From Ilyonectria destructans (taxonomy: Eukaryota > Ascomycota > Sordariomycetes > Hypocreales > Nectriaceae): a DNA stretch of 64,000 nucleotides. The translations under genes were made by a program, and so were the position numbers. Positions 25,104 to 39,830 of the stretch are shown here, in pieces; the stretch's first letter is position 1; each line of letters opens with the position of its first letter. The DNA lies in assembly GCA_020740775.1 (NCBI GenBank), contig JAHEWK010000001.1, positions 1,860,001-1,924,000 of the forward strand, given 5' to 3'. Below the pieces are notes generated by a model. The model did no database searches and was not told the DNA's origin. It saw only the letters and a list, made by a program, of their open reading frames with translations.

Positions 25104-25760
25104 ATTATAAGAATACTAGCAGATTACTACTAGAACTCTTAGGAATTAATCTATAAGTTTAAGCTCTAAGTAGGCCTACTTAAAGCTAGAGATTAAGATA
25201 TAGTAGAGAGATAAGCCTCTAGAGATAGACTTATTAAGTTAAAGTTTAATTATACTATTTTACCTACCTTAAGTTTTATTTTTTTTCTAGTTTTAGCCTT
25301 TAGCTGTTATTTCTTATACTTTTTTATAATTAATTATTTAATAGAATTTTATTTTTTATTCTTATTTTTATTAATTAATAAGATCTCTATAGAATCTTTA
25401 AAAAATTATTATAGCTTATTTAAATTAAATTTAATAATTAATTAATTAGATTTTATTAAAATTTTAATTTAAATAGATATTTATATAATTTTTTTTATTT
25501 TATATTTCTATATAAATCTTCTAAAAAGAATAAAAATTAAAAAAATTATAAAAAATAGTAGCTAAAGCTAAAATTAAAAAAGAAATAGAATTTAAAATAA
25601 ATAAAATAATATAATTAGATTTTAATTTAATAAGTCTATCTCTAGAGGCTTATATCTCTACTATATATTAATCTTTAGCCTTAAGTAGGCCTACTTAAAG
25701 CTTAAGTTTATAGGCTAATTTTTAAGAGTTTTAATAGTAATCTATTAGTATTCTTATATA
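25104..25760. repeat. Two LTR-like units fused head to head (long inverted repeat)
   Basis: The outer ~215 bp on each side are reverse complements of each other: 25,104-25,325 against 25,545-25,760. Both outer ends read TATAAGAATACTA on their inward strands. The right part (25,325-25,760) is a full minus-oriented LTR-like unit like 15,166-15,587. The left part is a truncated plus-oriented one. It could be mistaken for a MITE with long terminal inverted repeats. The AGTAGGCCTACTT palindrome occurs in both arms. Confidence 0.65.
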
Positions 25761-26005
25761 ATTCTTCTTCTGCTAACTATATAGGCCTAAGGTATAAAGA
25801 GATAATACTATAAGCTCTACTTCTAGTAGCTATAGCTTAGTTAATTTAATAGCTTTATTAGGGGTCTAGCTTTTAGTATCTAAAGATATATATTAGATAT
25901 TAACCCCTAAGGCTTAAGCTACTAACTAGCTACTTTACTCTATAAGCCTAATATAAACTTAATATAGTTATAAGGTTATTAAATTAAATAGCTAATTTAT
26001 TAGTG

Positions 26006-26372
26006 GGAGATACACTTAGTACAGATAGAGCTTGCAACAGTAAGAGTCTGGAATACTCTAGAGTTTAAGTTAGAAGGAGGTCCTACAGCTAAAACCAGTA
26101 GAGGGATTTTAGTAAAATAAATAAGAAAGTACTTAATTAGATACTTCTAAATATAATAGGACTTAAAGAAATAAGAATAAAGAGATAAGAGCTACTATAA
26201 TAGCTATTTAAATAGTAAGATAATAATAAAAATTATCCCAAAAAATTAAATTAAAAAAGAAAAAAAGTATACCCTCTTTAGTAAAGACTAAATAGATCCT
26301 TTAAGTAGTATTTAGTCTTAATAAGCTAGACCTACTATTATTAAACTTTAGTATATCTATTAGTACTATTAT
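26006..26372 (-). repeat. LTR (3' LTR) of the 12.4-kb gypsy element
   Basis: Matches 38,096-38,460 in direct orientation over about 365 bp, with transitions as the main difference (for example GAGTCTGGAATACTC here against GAGTTTAGGATACTT there). It is the left, hence 3', repeat if the element reads on the minus strand. Exact ends are blurred by RIP; TG..CA is not preserved. Confidence 0.75.
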
Positions 26373-29300
26373 AAATCTCCCCTATAACTTTATATTTATC
26401 TCTAAGTACCCTAAAGTTATATAATAGACTTACTAAAATAAAATAAATAAGAACTATTAGTTATATATTTATAACTAATAAGTAAATAATTAAGTTCTTT
26501 AGTATAATTAGTTCCTCCCCAGTAGTAAATAAACCTCAGATTTCCTAGTTTTATCTTTCTATCTTTAAATCTCTTTTAATAACCTTTTTAGCTATTTCTA
26601 TTTTTTCTATTATAAAATCCTCCTTTTAAGAAAGAAGAAATTACTATTAATCTATTATTGCCCTTATATCAGACTAATTTTAGCAGTTTTAATTATAAGT
26701 AGCTAGTTATTTAGTATATATAGGCTAAGTTAGTAGAGATATAGGTTAGAAGGGCCTATAGATAGCTATAATAATAATAGGCTACTATAATAAGCTAATT
26801 AAACTATTTAGTATATTAATTATCTAGATATCAGTCTTCTTAAGGTATCTAGTTATTAGGCTTAAAACTATCAGTAAGGTTAAGTATTTAGAAGTAAATC
26901 TAACTATTTATTCCCCTTTAGGCCTATAGCAAATAGCACTAAAGGCTTTTAATTTAGTCTCTTCTTTCTTAGCTATAAGCCTTCTCTTTGGTGCCTCTAT
27001 ACTAGCTAGAGTGGGGTTTAGAATAAATTAGGCTATTCTTACTAATATAACCTCTTCTTCTTTATCTATATCTATTTTCTCAGTATTCTATAGCTACTAC
27101 TAAAACTTACTATTATTCTTACTAGCTACTCTATTCTTTATAATAGTCTCTAGTAGCCATATAATTAAATTAATTAACTATACTATCTTACTAAAGGATA
27201 AATTACCTAATAATATTAAATTTAAAGATAGAGTAAGTAATCCTACTGATATAGTAGCTAGTAGAATACTATAAAAAAAGTCTATAAGAGATCTATTTTT
27301 CTATAGCTATCCTTTTATTATATTATCTAATAGTCTATCTAAATTTAGTAGATTACTTTAAAAACTAGCCTATATAGTTATAGCTACTAACTTAATTAAT
27401 ATTACCTCTTTATAATTATTATCTATAGCCTAAAGTAGCTTCTTTAAGAATAAAGACTCTATAGTAGTTATCCCTTTAGCTAATATTTTACTAAAAATTA
27501 GCAATCCTTATATAGAAGTAGATATCTTATCTGCTAATAGAGTCTTCTGCTTAGGAGTATTTTTACTAAAAATAAGTAATTTCTACCTTAGGGTAAATAC
27601 CTTTTTAGGTATAATCTCCTTCAGTAAAGTAAAGACTAAAGTAAAAAGCAATTTAGAGTTAAAAGTAGAAGTAAGAAGTTCTATAGGGTTAATAATAAAG
27701 CCTATTAGAGAAGTATATTTAGCTTTAGTATTTAACTTTCTATACTTAAAGCTAAATATATCTACTATCTTACTATAGTTAGTATATAATTAAATTAATT
27801 AGTTATTAAGGGGTATAAATATAATAACTGGCTATATTATATCTTATAGAGTTAATTAATAGATTTTAATAGAGAAAGATATAATAGCTAGTATTTAGTA
27901 TTTAATATAAAAAAGAGGGTTATTATACTCTATTTATTATAGAGGTATAAAACTACTATATTAAGTATATATTTAGTAGGTTAGTAGAGATATTATATCT
28001 TATATTTATATATAGATAGTATTAGGTAATTTTTTAATCTTTATAGTATCTATAGAAAAGTTATAAATATAGTTCTTAATACTAATTTTATTTAGGATTA
28101 TTACTTTAAGAAGGCTAATTACTTTCTTTATTAACTGCATCTTATAGTCTTTAGTATTTACTAACTTAAATAGATATAGAATCCAGTTATATTATCTTAA
28201 GGTATTTTTATCCTTAATAGATTTAATTATTCTATTAATTTTTATTTAGCTTATAATAAACTATTTAATTAATTACTTTTAATCTAATTCTATTATACTA
28301 TATATATTAATTATTAGTAGGAATACTAAAAAGTAGCTATACTTTTAATACTTAAATTATAGAGTAATAAAAAGGCAGTAAATATTAAAGTTATAGAGCA
28401 GCTTATAGTTAGCTAGTATCTCTTAAAAAGCTAAATAGACTGCTTTATAGTATTTATTAGTACTCTTTTTTTAAGTATTATAATAAAATAGCTAGACTTT
28501 ACCTTAGTTAAAAATAAAGACTATCTAATAACCTATATAGTAAATAACTCTAATAACTAACTTCTTATTAAATATAGCAGTATAAAAATCTTTATAGCTA
28601 GTATACCCTATTATAATTTAGTATTTAATATACTTTACTCTAGCTATAAGAAAGATATTTAATCTAATAGAACTATAGGCTAAATTTAGAAAAGAATTAG
28701 TATTATTAATAGTAAGATAGTCTTTAGATATTATTACTATATCTCTTATACTGTAAGTTACTATAGTAAGTAATAGAATAATATTATAGTTACCAGCCTA
28801 CTACTTTATTTATATTCTATAGAGAAACTTCTAGATATTCTAATAATAATTACTTTAGGTCTAACTATTAATATAATTATCCTAAGCTTTTAGAAAGGGG
28901 TTTTAAGGTATAATAGTTTTCTAGAAGTTATAATAGTTAGTATTTTACTTAAGTAATAGATATATAGAGTTAGCTTTATCCTAATATAACTATTTAATAT
29001 ATAGGTAGAAGAAGGCAGACTGGTAATTAAGAGTGTCAGCTATATTCTAAAAGTAAAGATATTTAGCTTAATAATAGAATTACTAATTCCCTCCCTTTTA
29101 GATAACTTTAAAAATAAAATATTTATTCTTATTATTTATAAGGAATTTATATTCCTTAGAGCTAGTAGGTTTATTAGCTATCTTATAGAGTAGTTATAAT
29201 TACTTAAATTAAATATAGCTTAATATCTTAAGAGAGTTAGTCAGATTAATAGATATATTTAAAGAGGGTATAATATTCTTCTTCTTAGGTAGTTTTTAAG

Positions 29301-32300
29301 TTAAATAAGACTTTAATATCTATAATTTCTACTAATTGGTATTAAGTCTTTTAAAGTAAGTTAATTAAGTAGTTAGTAATTTAATCTTAATATTAAATAG
29401 TAGGAATAGATAATATAAGGCTTTTAGTAATATTATTCTTTAGAGGGTTAGAGATAGTAAGTAATAGAGGCTTATTTAGTAGATTTATAAAAAGAAAATA
29501 TAGAGTATTAATAATTAAATTATACTGGTATCTAGTTAGAAGGTAATAATTTAATAATAGTAGAGGGCTTATATAAGAGCAATAAAAAGAGGTTTATTAA
29601 ATATATAATATTAAGTTTTCTACTAAGCTATTAACTTAAAAGTCTACTTTCTCTTTATTTACTTTAATTTATACCTTAGGACTCTATACCTTAAGGCTTT
29701 TAGCAGTATAGTTATAAATAAATTACCGGCTTTAAGATTATAAGTCTAAAAAGGATATCTTATAAATCCTTAAATTTCCCTTTTTTTTCCTTTTTATATC
29801 TTACTTTCTGCTTTTTAGTATCTTCTTTATAATCTTATTCTAAAAGCTTAAAATACTTACTACTAAGAAATATATCTATCTTTCTAATATTTAGACTCTA
29901 GCTGAATATTAAATTAATTTCTATAAATTTTCTCAGTAGACTTTCTTAAAGTAAGGTAATTATATTAATATTTTTATTACTTTTAAATTTCAGGTAATTA
30001 ATAGATATTCTCTAATAAGTAAACTTCTTTTTATTAATAGCTTAATTTAATTAAATACTTTTTTACAGTTTAAATAATATCTTAAAGTTTAGGTTTACTT
30101 TTATAAGATTCTAAACTGCTTAAGCTTCCTACTATATATTAAGCTTACCTTTTAGAGTATCTCTCTAAAGGATATTTATAAATCTTAAAGGGTATTCTAG
30201 TTATAGAGTGAATTTATTAATAAGGTACTAAAAAAGGGAATTATTCTAGCTGCTTCTTAACCTCTCTATCTACTCTATATTCCTACTGAATTTAATTACC
30301 CCCTTAAGTATATTATTTTTAGCACTCTTAATTATATTATCTATTTTAAGACTCTTTTAGTTGCCTTCTATAGAGATAATAACTTAGTCTTCTGCTCTTA
30401 CTATATCTAATTTTATACTTTAAATATCTCTAGAAACTATAAGTATTTTATATATTCTTTTTATACTTATTAGTTAATTTCTAGCTTTATAAGCAGGCAG
30501 TATACTAACTGTATTTAAAGTAGTAATAATTTATATAAATAGTATTATCTTTCTGAATATTAGCCTAAAGGACTTTATAATAGGCCTTTAAATTATTCCC
30601 TTAGTAAGTTTACTACTATAAAACTTTTAGCAGATAGTAATTAGAGGTAAGATTTAATAAATAAGGCTAGCTATTCTTATATTTCTAGCTTTTTTAATCT
30701 TTTTAGGCTTAAGATTTTTTTATTAAAATAAACTATCTTTAAGGTAAAATAGAAGGCTAAAATAGATTAATAATATAGCTTTTAGGCTCTTAACTTTTAA
30801 CTATAATCTCTATTAGTATTATCTATACTTTCTTTATTATTTTTATTCTTATTAGTATATTTTTAACTTTTTTTTTTAGATAGTTAAGCTAATTAATTAC
30901 TTATATTTTTCTTATACCTTTAGTAGTAAATTCTTTATCCTCCTTTTAAGCTTTTAGTATTATTCTCTTTATAACTATTTCTAGTTTTAATTTAGATTCT
31001 TATAACTTTCTTTACTATCTTCTCTAATAGTAACTAATATAAAGCTATTCTTTACTATTACTGGCAATTAGTATATAGTATATTAAGATAGATTAAATTT
31101 TAATATCTATAGAATATATACCTTAAAGTATTATCTTAGCTTTAAATTTAAAGAGAATTCTATTTTATTTTCTTTAATATCCTTCTTATTATCTATTTCC
31201 TCTCTATCTACTTAATTATCTGCTTCTCCTTCTTTCTTATTAGTATTATCCTCTTTAAAGTACTTATTAGATATATTTATTACTAAGGTTTATTATTTTT
31301 AATTATTCTTAATAAATCTTTTTAGCTGGTTACTATATATAGAATCTATAATAGTAATTCTATTTAAGATATTAATAAGATAACTAACTTCTAGCTAATT
31401 TCTTTTATAAATATAGAATAGCTTATTCTACTTAAAATATATCTTAGTAACTTTATTTATATTACTTTTTCTTTTAATATTATATTTAAATATTAAATTA
31501 CCCTTCTCTAAGTATTCTTTTCTAAGGTTTCTTATATAACTATTATTAGTACAGTCTATAAGTTTCTTATAATACTCTATAATTTATACTCTTACTATCT
31601 CTATATTATCTTATTATCTTTTTAGAATTTTAATTCTTTTTTTAAGCAGTTAATTAGATATTTTTACCTTATTTTAGTTAATAATCCTCTATATAGGGAT
31701 ATTAACTTCTAATAGAAGGACTGATTTCTATCTATATAATAGAAAGAATATTAATCTGCTATATAAAATTCAGATTATAGCTCTATCTGCTAGTAGGATT
31801 TTAAGTAGAATAGTAACTTACTTTATAGATTCTTTAGTAATTTTTTTCTTTAATATAGTAATAATAGCAGTATATTCTGCTTTAATAATACTATTAGCCT
31901 GAGGATTATAAGTTAATATAGATATTATTTTAATTCTAATATCTTTTAAAATAGCCTTAAAATTCTTTATTATTTTTACTTTATTATTAATAATAGTAAT
32001 AATAATAACTCTAAATTAGTATATAATTATCTGAATAAATAACTTTATTATATCTATATTTAGCTTTATAAGAGGAATTACTTTAATCTATTTAATTAGA
32101 TTATATCTTCCCTCTAATAGGTACTTTTTGCCTTAATTAAGTAGGAGAAATTAAATATTAAAATATACCTTAGCTATAGAGAATATAGATAATATTAGAA
32201 TAACTATTTTTTTTATCTACTAGGGTATATAGCTTTAATATATTAAATAGCAGTAAATAGCTTTATAGATATCTATCTATATAGTTTTCTATTAGTATTT

Positions 32301-35300
32301 TTTCTTTAGTAAGACTAAAGTTATATTGTATTCTTTATAGCCTCCTTCTATATAGTATAACTGGATTAAATATTTCTAAATAGGTTTCTTACCTATAATA
32401 AGTAAGGAGTTATTATCTTAATTATTTAGTCTTCTTTATATTCTGCTTCTATAAATAAAGTATAAAGTAGCTAACCTCTATAATATTTGAAATTATATCT
32501 TTATAATATTTATAGGTTTCTTTAAGTTTAGTAGGTATTTATTTAGTATCTTAAAGTTACTATTATAGGCTTCTTTAATCTATATTAAGTTATTTTTAAT
32601 AGTAACTATATTTAGCTGGATATCTATAAAGTCTTTAATATCTTTTTTAGCTTTTTTATTTAAAATATCTAAGAGTCTAGCTTTTTTTTTTAATAGTTTA
32701 TTAGCTATAGTATTTCTAATATCTGGAATATACTTAATAGTAAAGTTAAATAATATAAGGTAGCTAATCTAGCAGATAACTATAGCATTAGGGATATTAT
32801 TTACTTATCTATTCAGTTAATAGATTAATATCTATAAGTTAGTTTTTAAAATAAAAACTATTCTATAGATATAGTTTCTTAATCTGCAGAATATATATAG
32901 TATCCCTTTATATTTCCTTTTTATAGTATTATAGTTACAGTCTATCTAACTCTATAGATTGAATTTAAAGTATATTAAGTATTTTTTCCCTTTTAAAATC
33001 TATATTAAAATATACCTCTAACTATCCAGATTAATATCTACTATTATAATTATCTTTTTAGCTCCCTTAGAGCAATTTAGTATAATTAGAATTAAAGGGG
33101 CTACTATAAAAGCCTTAAGGGTATTTATAGCCTTTTATTAGTTTAGACTTTAGGTAAATTCTATTTCTTTTTTAAGTAAAAAAAGTAGCAGCTTAACTAT
33201 CTAAGTAAAATATTTAATTTAGTATTAATAGTAGCTAATAATATCTAAAAAGAATCTAATTTCTTTAATATTAAAGTAATTCTTCTACTTATTAATCTTA
33301 ATAACTTTAGCTTTTTTAGAGCTTCTTCTATTTATACTATAAATATATTTTACTACTACTATTATTTTCTAATACTATTTTAACTTTTCTTTAGAAATAG
33401 TATATCTAGAGAGTTTAATATTAATAAGAATCTTATTTAGGTTAATTAGATATATTAGAATATATTTTTATATATTTAGTATAGCTTCTTTCTTATTAAA
33501 AGTTTCTATAGGTCTTTTAATAATAATATTATTAAGAAAAGCTTAATATATATTTGGGATTAAGTTATAGAGAATTTAAGTAATAATCTGAGAAAATTAG
33601 ACTATAGAGTTAGTTTCTTCTTAAGGTAGTATATATATTTTAAGTAAGTCTAGAGGTATATAAAATATTATTAAATTCCTACTTTTTAAGTTTAAAAAGA
33701 TCTAATTATATTCTAAAAAGAAGTTTAATAAGCTTAGTATTTTATATATAGCTATATCTACTAAAAATTTATTAGTATTAAAAAGGCTGAATCTATTATA
33801 AATTATATACTAATTAATTTTAGTAGCTAAGTTAATTAAATAGATATCTCTATTTTTTTTAGCTACTAATATATAGAGGTTATAATAAGAGGTATAGAAC
33901 TTCTTAAGGATTTTATATTTAATATATATTTTAAGTAGATTTATAATCTTCTTCTTAAGGCTCTTTAAAATAGATATACTTCCAGCTTACTAGATACTAT
34001 ATTTTACTACTTTAATAACTTAAGAAGAAATAACTAATAGGTTTAGGCTTTTATATTTCTTAAATATCTAAATTAAAGCTACCTTTCTATTATAAAGAAT
34101 CTAGAGTAGAATATTAATTTCTTTAGGAGTAAGAGTACTTTTAATTTAATTAAATATCTATTATAATCTATCTCTATAAAGGTAGAATTCTTTTTTAATA
34201 ATTAAGAATTTAGCTATAATATATTCTAAGTATTTACTATTAACCTCTAGAAGATTCTATATCTCTTTTTATTTTTTCTTCTTTTAGAAGGGATCTTCCT
34301 TAGGGATACTTCTATCTAAAGGGATATTATCTTTAGGGTGTATTTTTACTTCTTTCTATTTATATATAGTATTAATTCTAATATTAATATTAATATAATT
34401 CTTTTTCTTCTTTTAAGAGAGTCTATCTAGCTTATCTTTAGTATTAAATAGAGTTAAAATATATACTCTAATTACTTCTTTATATATAAGTTATATAATT
34501 ACTTTTTTAGTTTCTTTATTTAACTATTAAATAAATAAAGAATTATTATCTTCCTCTAAAATCTATAATTTATCCTAGGAGACCTTAAAGGGTATTAATA
34601 ATTATATTTTAATAAGAGGTTTTTTAGCTATCAGCTGGAGAAATCTTCTATTAAATACTACTAGCAATTAGTATAACTATTCTAATACTATTAAATTGAT
34701 ATTTAATATATATCCTTTTGCTATAGGTTATATAATTAAATAAAATTCTAGCTGCTTATATAAAGGGTATTTCTAGAATAAAAAAAACTAATATTATACC
34801 TACTGGTACTATATATATTCTTTAAGAAATATATATATTATCTAGATAGATAGATATTTCTACCTTCTTTAGTATTTTAATCTTACTATTTAAGTAGAAG
34901 GTAGTAGATATCTTTATAGGGATAAGTAGTAATTTATACTTCTAAATAATAATATTAAATATAATATTGCCTTTTAATTTAGTATTTAATAGAGCTTCTA
35001 TATTATAGCTATCTATAGTATCTAGTTAGATAACTATTTTTAGCAGCTTCTAGTAATATATAAGTTATTATTTATAGTTATTTCTTATAAGATTTAATAG
35101 AGTTTAAAGAGGTATTAAATTAAGTAAGTTAGACTAAGCTTAATTATAATTAAGGTCTTCTTAAAGTAGACTGAAGTTAGTAATAATAGTAATATTCTTA
35201 AATTCAGTTTAATATTCTCTATATTAAAGTAATTTAGAATTTTTAGTAAGATATATTATAGCTTTTTTCTTATATTAAATTTATACTATATTAATACTAT

Positions 35301-38095
35301 ATCTAGCTATTTTAGTTTTATAGAAATAATTAGCCTCTATAAAATATAATATCTTAATAAAAATAGAATAAACTTTAGGGCTATTATCTTTAGATGCCTT
35401 AAGGTAGAATTTTTATTCTATAAACTTTATATTTAAAATACCTTCTACTAGTACTATAAATTTATCTATAATAATAAAAGTATTATTTGGGTTTAGTGCT
35501 ATTAGATAATAAATAGAGATAGATATCTTCTTTCCCTATATCTTCTTTTTAATATATCTATATATACTTATTAAAGCTTTCTCTTTATTAAACTCTTTAT
35601 TATAGTATTTTTTAGTAGAGAACTTTTTATCTATAATCTATCTATCTCTAGCTAATATATAACTAAATAGTCTAAGTTAATTACTTACTTCTACTATCAG
35701 TTTATTATTTAGATTCTTAATTCTTATTTTTTTTATAATTAAATTTACTATAATATTATTAGTCTGAATAGCTATAAATATCTTATCTTTCTCTTCTAAT
35801 TTCTTTTTTTTTTCTATAATAAAGATACTATTTAAGCAGAAGACTATATTTATTATTTAGATATTAGTTAGAATTAATACTATAGGTATCTTAAAATCTA
35901 TTTTTATATATTTAGCTAGCTACTTTACTTCTATTATTAATATATTCTATTTCTTTAGATCTTATATTAATTTATAAATTTTAATAGTCTATCTAAATAT
36001 AAAGAAATTTAAAAAGTATTTAATCTGCTAAACTAGCAGTCTTTAAATAGTTAAATTATTAGTATACTATATAATTATCCTAAATAGAATAAATACTTTC
36101 TTCTTTTTAATTTAATCTATCTCTCTATTTATATAGTATTTAATATATTTCTTTTAGTAGTTAGTTATATAGTCTTTATATTAGTTAGAGTAGTAACTTA
36201 TTACTCTATAGTACTAATAGTATTAAAGATATTAATTATACCTCTATATTATATTTATTTTAAAATATTACTTATTATATATTTAATTAGGTATATTAAA
36301 ATATATAGTATTTATAGTAATATTCCTTAGGTTAGCCTAAGTCTACTATCTTATAACCTAATTATAGAGAAATATCAGACTTTCTTCTTATATCTATATA
36401 TTTTTCGCTATATTAACTATAAGATCTCAGAATATCTATAAAAGTATATCTATCTAACTATCTAATTTAGCTTTAAGTTAAATAAATACCTTTAGTATAG
36501 ATATAGTAAAAAGGAAGTTATTATTAAATATAGATAGACTTAGGGTATTATACTATATAAAGTTAGATAGAATATTTAAAAGGGAGTTACCTTCTATCTA
36601 ATATATTAAGGTTACTTAAGTATTTAGTAGGCCCTTAAGCTAATTAAATAGCTATTTATAAAATAAGCTGGCCAGATTATTAGAAATTATCTAGCTGTAA
36701 TTATATAGAGGTATAATAATATTATTTAGTATAATATTATATAATATTTATAATTATAAGAGGAATGTTTTTCAGCCTATAGAGTTAATTATCTAATAGA
36801 AATAGAGATACTTATTTATTTAGGATAAAATAAGATTATAGTCTCTTATTATTAAAAAGGTAGTATTAAATTAGCTAAAATAAGTAATTAGTATTTCTAA
36901 TTAATTCTAATTTTATAATTAAAAGGTAGTTTTTAGGTTTTATATTACTCTCTACTATAGGCTTAAATATATTATATATTTAACTTATTATAGAATACTT
37001 TAGTCGGTATATTACTAGAAGTAGGCAGCTTTTTAGTTATCTAAAACTTTATAGTTATTTATATATAGCTTAAATCCTTAAAGAAATTCTATTATATTTT
37101 GACTATTAAAGATTTATTTAAATAATATATATAGCTTTTTTATTTAGTTTCTTTCTATTAGGCTGACTATTTTAAAGATAAGCTACTAGAGATTTAGATT
37201 TCAGGCTGAAGTAGCTATAGTTAAAGTTAGGGTGGATATTAGGGTTAATAATAAAGTTAACTTAACTAATAAAGGTAGAATAATATTTATTTTTATTACC
37301 CTTAGAGAGTTTCTAGATATTTAATTAGATATTTTAGGTAATTATTATCTCTTTAGAGGTTATACTAATAAAGAGATTAAAAATTTAAAGTAAAATCTAT
37401 TAGGTGCTATATCTATAAAGATTTTTAGTATATCTTTCTACTTTCTTAAGTAAGAAATTACTATAGCTAGTAATATAACTTTAAAATCTACTATTAGTAA
37501 TTAGATTATTAAAATCCCTACTATTTAAAATATATCTATCTTTAGTATTTTTAGAGATAAGTATTTCTATAGGGATTTTCTATCTCTTTTTAGTCTCTAA
37601 CTTTTTTTCTTTCTTTTTATTTTCTACTTTATTAGCTATATTAATAGTTCTAGTTTTATATATTTAGCAGTAGGATTTTTCTTCTTAATAGTATTTACTT
37701 TTATTCTTATTATATTTATTACTATACTTTTTTATATTAGCTTTATATTTATTATTAGATATTCTTTTTTTTCTACTGGATATTTATTAAAAATTACTAA
37801 TTCTATTAAATTAGTTCTAAAAAAATATTTCTATTAACTTAAAGGTATTTAATCTAATAAGCTAATACTATTTAATAGGTTTATAATATCTAAGGCTAGA
37901 TATAAAGTTATATTTAGAGTTAAACCTCTTCTTTCTATTAGACTTACTTAAACTTAGCTTTTTATCTTTTTTTTTTCTAACTTATTAAAGTGGGCTTTAG
38001 TAGCAGTTTAAAAATACTACTAATAGTAATTTTTACTAATAGTTTTAATTATACTAGCTTATTATCCTACTGTAACCTTTAAATTTATTAATAGA
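26373..38095 (-). mobile_element. Body of a large Ty3/gypsy element (minus strand), decayed
   Basis: Flanked by direct LTRs. On the minus strand, around 33,600-33,480, a block reads IPNIY-AFLNNIIIKRPIET. This resembles the RT active site of a fungal gypsy group (AF.DDV..KGP). It is followed leftward by an RNase H-like start near 33,200-32,950, and integrase is expected at about 32,500-31,400. Gag and protease should lie at 38-35 kb but are not readable. The 3' third (about 26,400-31,200) is unassigned and makes the element unusually long. All frames carry many stops. Confidence 0.65.
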
Positions 38096-38460
38096 AGATA
38101 TACTTAATATAGATAGAGTCTATAATAGTAAGAGTTTAGGATACTTTAGAGTTTAGGTTAGAAGAAGGTCCTACAGCTAAGATTAGTAGAGGGATTTTAG
38201 TAAAATAAATAAGAAAGTACTTAATTAGATACTTCTAAATATAATAGAACTTAAAGAAATAAGAATAAAGAGATAAAAGCTGCTATAATAGCTATTTAAA
38301 TAGTAAGGTAATAATAAAGACTATTCTAAAAAATTAAATTAAAGAAGAAAAAAAGTATACCCTCCTTAGTAAAGGTTAAGTAGATTCTTTAAGTAGTATT
38401 TAGTCTTAGCAAGCTAGACTTACTGTTATTAAACTCCAGTATATCTATTAGTATTATTAT
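38096..38460 (-). repeat. LTR (5' LTR) of the 12.4-kb gypsy element
   Basis: Direct repeat of 26,006-26,372, from GATATACTTAATATAG to CTATTAGTATTATTATA. Adjacent to the presumed gag end of the minus-strand element. The two LTRs differ at many sites, nearly all transitions, so both have been through RIP. Confidence 0.75.
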
Positions 38461-38872
38461 ACTAACCTTTTATATAGCTAGAAGACTTAAGTTATATAAA
38501 TATAATTATAAGGAATAAAGTAATATATTTAATTTATAGTAATAAACCTTTAGTCTATAGAGCTAAAAGATTAATTAGTATTTATATAATTTATAAAGAC
38601 TATACTATATATTTAGATATAAGGGGTTTATAGAGCTTATCTAACTTTATAATATATATTCTTATAATATTAATACTATTAATTACTATAGACTTTATAC
38701 CTTATAGCTTAAGAGTAATATACTCTATAATATAGCTTTAAATCCCCTTAATAAAGAAACTTAATATTTGAATTTACTGTATTTTCATTATATATATTAT
38801 AGTTATTAAAGCTTAAGTTTGGGTTTTAAGCTGCTTTTTTTCTTCTTCTGCTAGAATTCTATCTAACTTTTT
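38461..38872. other. AT-rich spacer holding a RIP-mutated copy of the 1-112 repeat
   Basis: Positions 38,755-38,845 are the heavily mutated inverted counterpart of positions 1-112. The rest is AT-rich with no recognisable element. Confidence 0.6.
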
Positions 38873-39830
38873 TAACCTATTTTAATCTTAATATCTAAAT
38901 CTATAAATTCTATAATTAACTTAATACCCTAAGATTTAAGTTATTTAAATCCGCTCTCTAACTAGCACTCTAAATAGCTAGTATCTATACCAGCTTAATA
39001 TAACCTAATAGCTTCTAGAACTAGAGCTTATATATCTTATTGCTAATTTCCTTAATAAACTTTTAGCCCCTTTTATTATTGCTATTTTTAATATTTTTAA
39101 TATCTTTAGCTAAATTATATAGTATAGCCTTCTCTCTCTAGATATAGATAATATTAATACTAATAACTGGATTTTCTTATAAATTAACTCTATTTTTATT
39201 ATTAAGAAATAAGCTATATCTAAAAATAGCTAATACAATCTATTAGCTTATATCTAGATATTTTAGATAGTATAGTAAGAGGCTAAATAGACTATTTTTC
39301 TAGAGGAATTTTTAGTAGGTATTTAATTTACCTCTTTCTATTTTATCTTATAGATTCTAAAGGAATCTAATATTATACTGAAATCTAGTTTTATATCTTT
39401 AATATATAGAGTTATTATTAATAAAAGCTTTATAAATAATAATTAATATAATAAAAGTTATTAAGATAGAATAATTATTAGAAGGAAAGTTAGTCTCTTA
39501 ATAATAGAAGATATCAGTCTTTTTTATATCTTATTATTTAAAATAAGATTTCTATCTTAAGGTTATTAACTGCAGATAGTAAAATTATTAACTACAGATA
39601 ATAGAATTATTAACTAACTCTATTATCTATAGATAGTAGGATTAAAATCAGAAGAGTTAAATTAAAGCTTAAGGTAAAGATCAGTATATAATAATCTTAT
39701 TATTTAGCTACTATATCTATTAGTACTAGATATAGTACTTACTATTTATCTTTATTATTTAAGAATACTATATAGCTTTAATCTATTTAATAATATTAAG
39801 TAGAGCTAAAAAAAACTAAATAAAAATTAT
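38873..39830. repeat. Repeat R, long copy 3
   Basis: About 0.96 kb that aligns with 40,474-41,478 from ACCTATTTTAATCTTAATAT to the GCTAAAAAAAACTAAATA end. It includes shared tracts such as TAGTATAGCCTTCTCT and TAGCTTATATCTAGATAT. The hairpin region near 39,567-39,625 carries an extra internal duplication. The family is not recognised. Confidence 0.75.

Noticed and set aside
25104..25760. Classical MITE with long terminal inverted repeats
   Set aside because: The right part alone recurs elsewhere as a single unit beside gypsy sequence, so the segment is better read as two fused LTR-like units.
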